A stretch of DNA of 6,605 bases from the NCBI GenBank assembly GCA_009777165.1, contig WRML01000130.1, positions 1-6,605 of the forward strand. The letters are read 5' to 3'. How positions within the stretch are numbered: the stretch's first letter is position 1; each line of letters begins with the position of its first letter. This document shows, in pieces, positions 6,331-6,605 of the stretch. The notes beneath the pieces are model-generated. The model searched no databases and was not told where the DNA came from. It saw nothing but the letters and a program-made list of their open reading frames with translations. This stretch comes from Kiritimatiellota bacterium (GTDB taxonomy: Bacteria > Verrucomicrobiota > Kiritimatiellia > RFP12 > UBA1067). A program made the translations under genes and the position numbers.

Positions 6331-6331
6331 A

Positions 6332-6605
6332 TCAAAGCCGTTGCCGGACGGCAGCCAAGATGTCGTCAACGTCCGCCATGCGCCCTTTGCCGGTGAGGCC
6401 GCACGCGAGGTCACCGGTTCCGGCATCAACGAAATGGACGCCGCGGTCGAACAGGATCTTGACGTTCGCCTGTGTGGCGGGATGCTTCCACATCGTCGTG
6501 TTCATCGCGGGCGCAAGCAGGATGGGAGCGCGCGTGGCGAGCGCGGTGGCGGTGAGCAGGTCGTCCGCGAGCCCGTGCGCGAGCTTCGCCATGACGTTGG
6601 CGGTG
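6332..6605 (-). CDS. coaC: Phosphopantothenoylcysteine decarboxylase (CoaC), C-terminal half; N-terminus off right edge
   Basis: Ninety residues are visible on the minus strand, and the frame stays open through the window edge (TANV precedes the internal Met at 6592), so the start is outside. The sequence matches the HFCD flavoprotein fold of CoaC/Dfp, which decarboxylates 4'-phospho-N-pantothenoylcysteine to 4'-phosphopantetheine with FMN in CoA synthesis. Visible motifs are AKLAHGLADDLL, the substrate-binding PAMNTTMW, and GDLACGLTGKGRM with the flap cysteine. The protein stops at TGA soon after GRMADVDDILAAVRQRL, with no CoaB (phosphopantothenoylcysteine synthetase) domain, so it appears to be the single-function form. 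It is convergent with the acyl-CoA synthetase: one base separates the two stop codons, leaving no room for an intergenic terminator. Confidence 0.93.
   Translation of the reverse strand, partial: TANVMAKLAHGLADDLLTATALATRAPILLAPAMNTTMWKHPATQANVKILFDRGVHFVDAGTGDLACGLTGKGRMADVDDILAAVRQRL

Noticed and set aside
5194..6429. 411-residue open frame on the minus strand opposite the acyl-CoA synthetase
   Set aside because: It overlaps a complete enzyme with all its motifs and also runs into the real coaC gene in another frame; its sequence looks like an antisense shadow.

Overview
The window is 6.6 kb of GC-rich bacterial chromosome. Genes are GC-rich and end in TAG, TGA or TAA, while the gaps between them are AT-richer and carry small degenerate repeats. 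It looks like core housekeeping DNA. The host is not identifiable with certainty. A large secreted-type FAD-dependent oxidoreductase of the FAD_oxidored (PF12831) kind, a LysM plus YkuD-like envelope protein and short-period intergenic repeats together suggest a PVC-type bacterium (Verrucomicrobiota, Kiritimatiellota, Lentisphaerota or Planctomycetota). That assignment is inference.

Layout: (1) 3-1397 (+) is the C-terminal part of an FAD-dependent oxidoreductase whose N-terminus lies off the left edge. (2) 1398-1623 is a gap with two facing arms of degenerate 9-bp repeats, two C8 tracts and a good sigma70-type promoter. (3) 1624-4431 (+) is a tight three-gene unit: pheS (phenylalanyl-tRNA synthetase alpha chain), pdxJ (pyridoxine 5'-phosphate synthase) and a membrane-anchored LysM protein with a C-terminal YkuD-like domain. 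The genes are 15 bp and 9 bp apart. pheT does not follow pheS. (4) 4432-4659 is an AT-rich gap with a 17-bp direct repeat, a second nonamer cluster related to the first one, and a perfect 21-bp palindrome lying over the predicted -10 of the next gene. (5) 4660-6330 (+) is a complete long-chain acyl-CoA synthetase. (6) 6332-6605 (-) is the C-terminal half of a phosphopantothenoylcysteine decarboxylase (CoaC), convergent with the synthetase with one base between the stop codons.

The genes serve translation (PheS), cofactor synthesis (vitamin B6 by the DXP route; coenzyme A), fatty-acid activation (which uses CoA) and the cell envelope. The notable points are: pdxJ is interrupted by a single in-frame TAG while the frame beyond it is intact and conserved; the YkuD-like domain lacks the catalytic Cys/His motif and looks like a pseudoenzyme; both gaps carry one family of 9-bp repeats; the acyl-CoA synthetase has an operator-like palindrome; and CoaC ends without a fused CoaB domain. 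I found no clear new defence, mobile or RNA-guided system.
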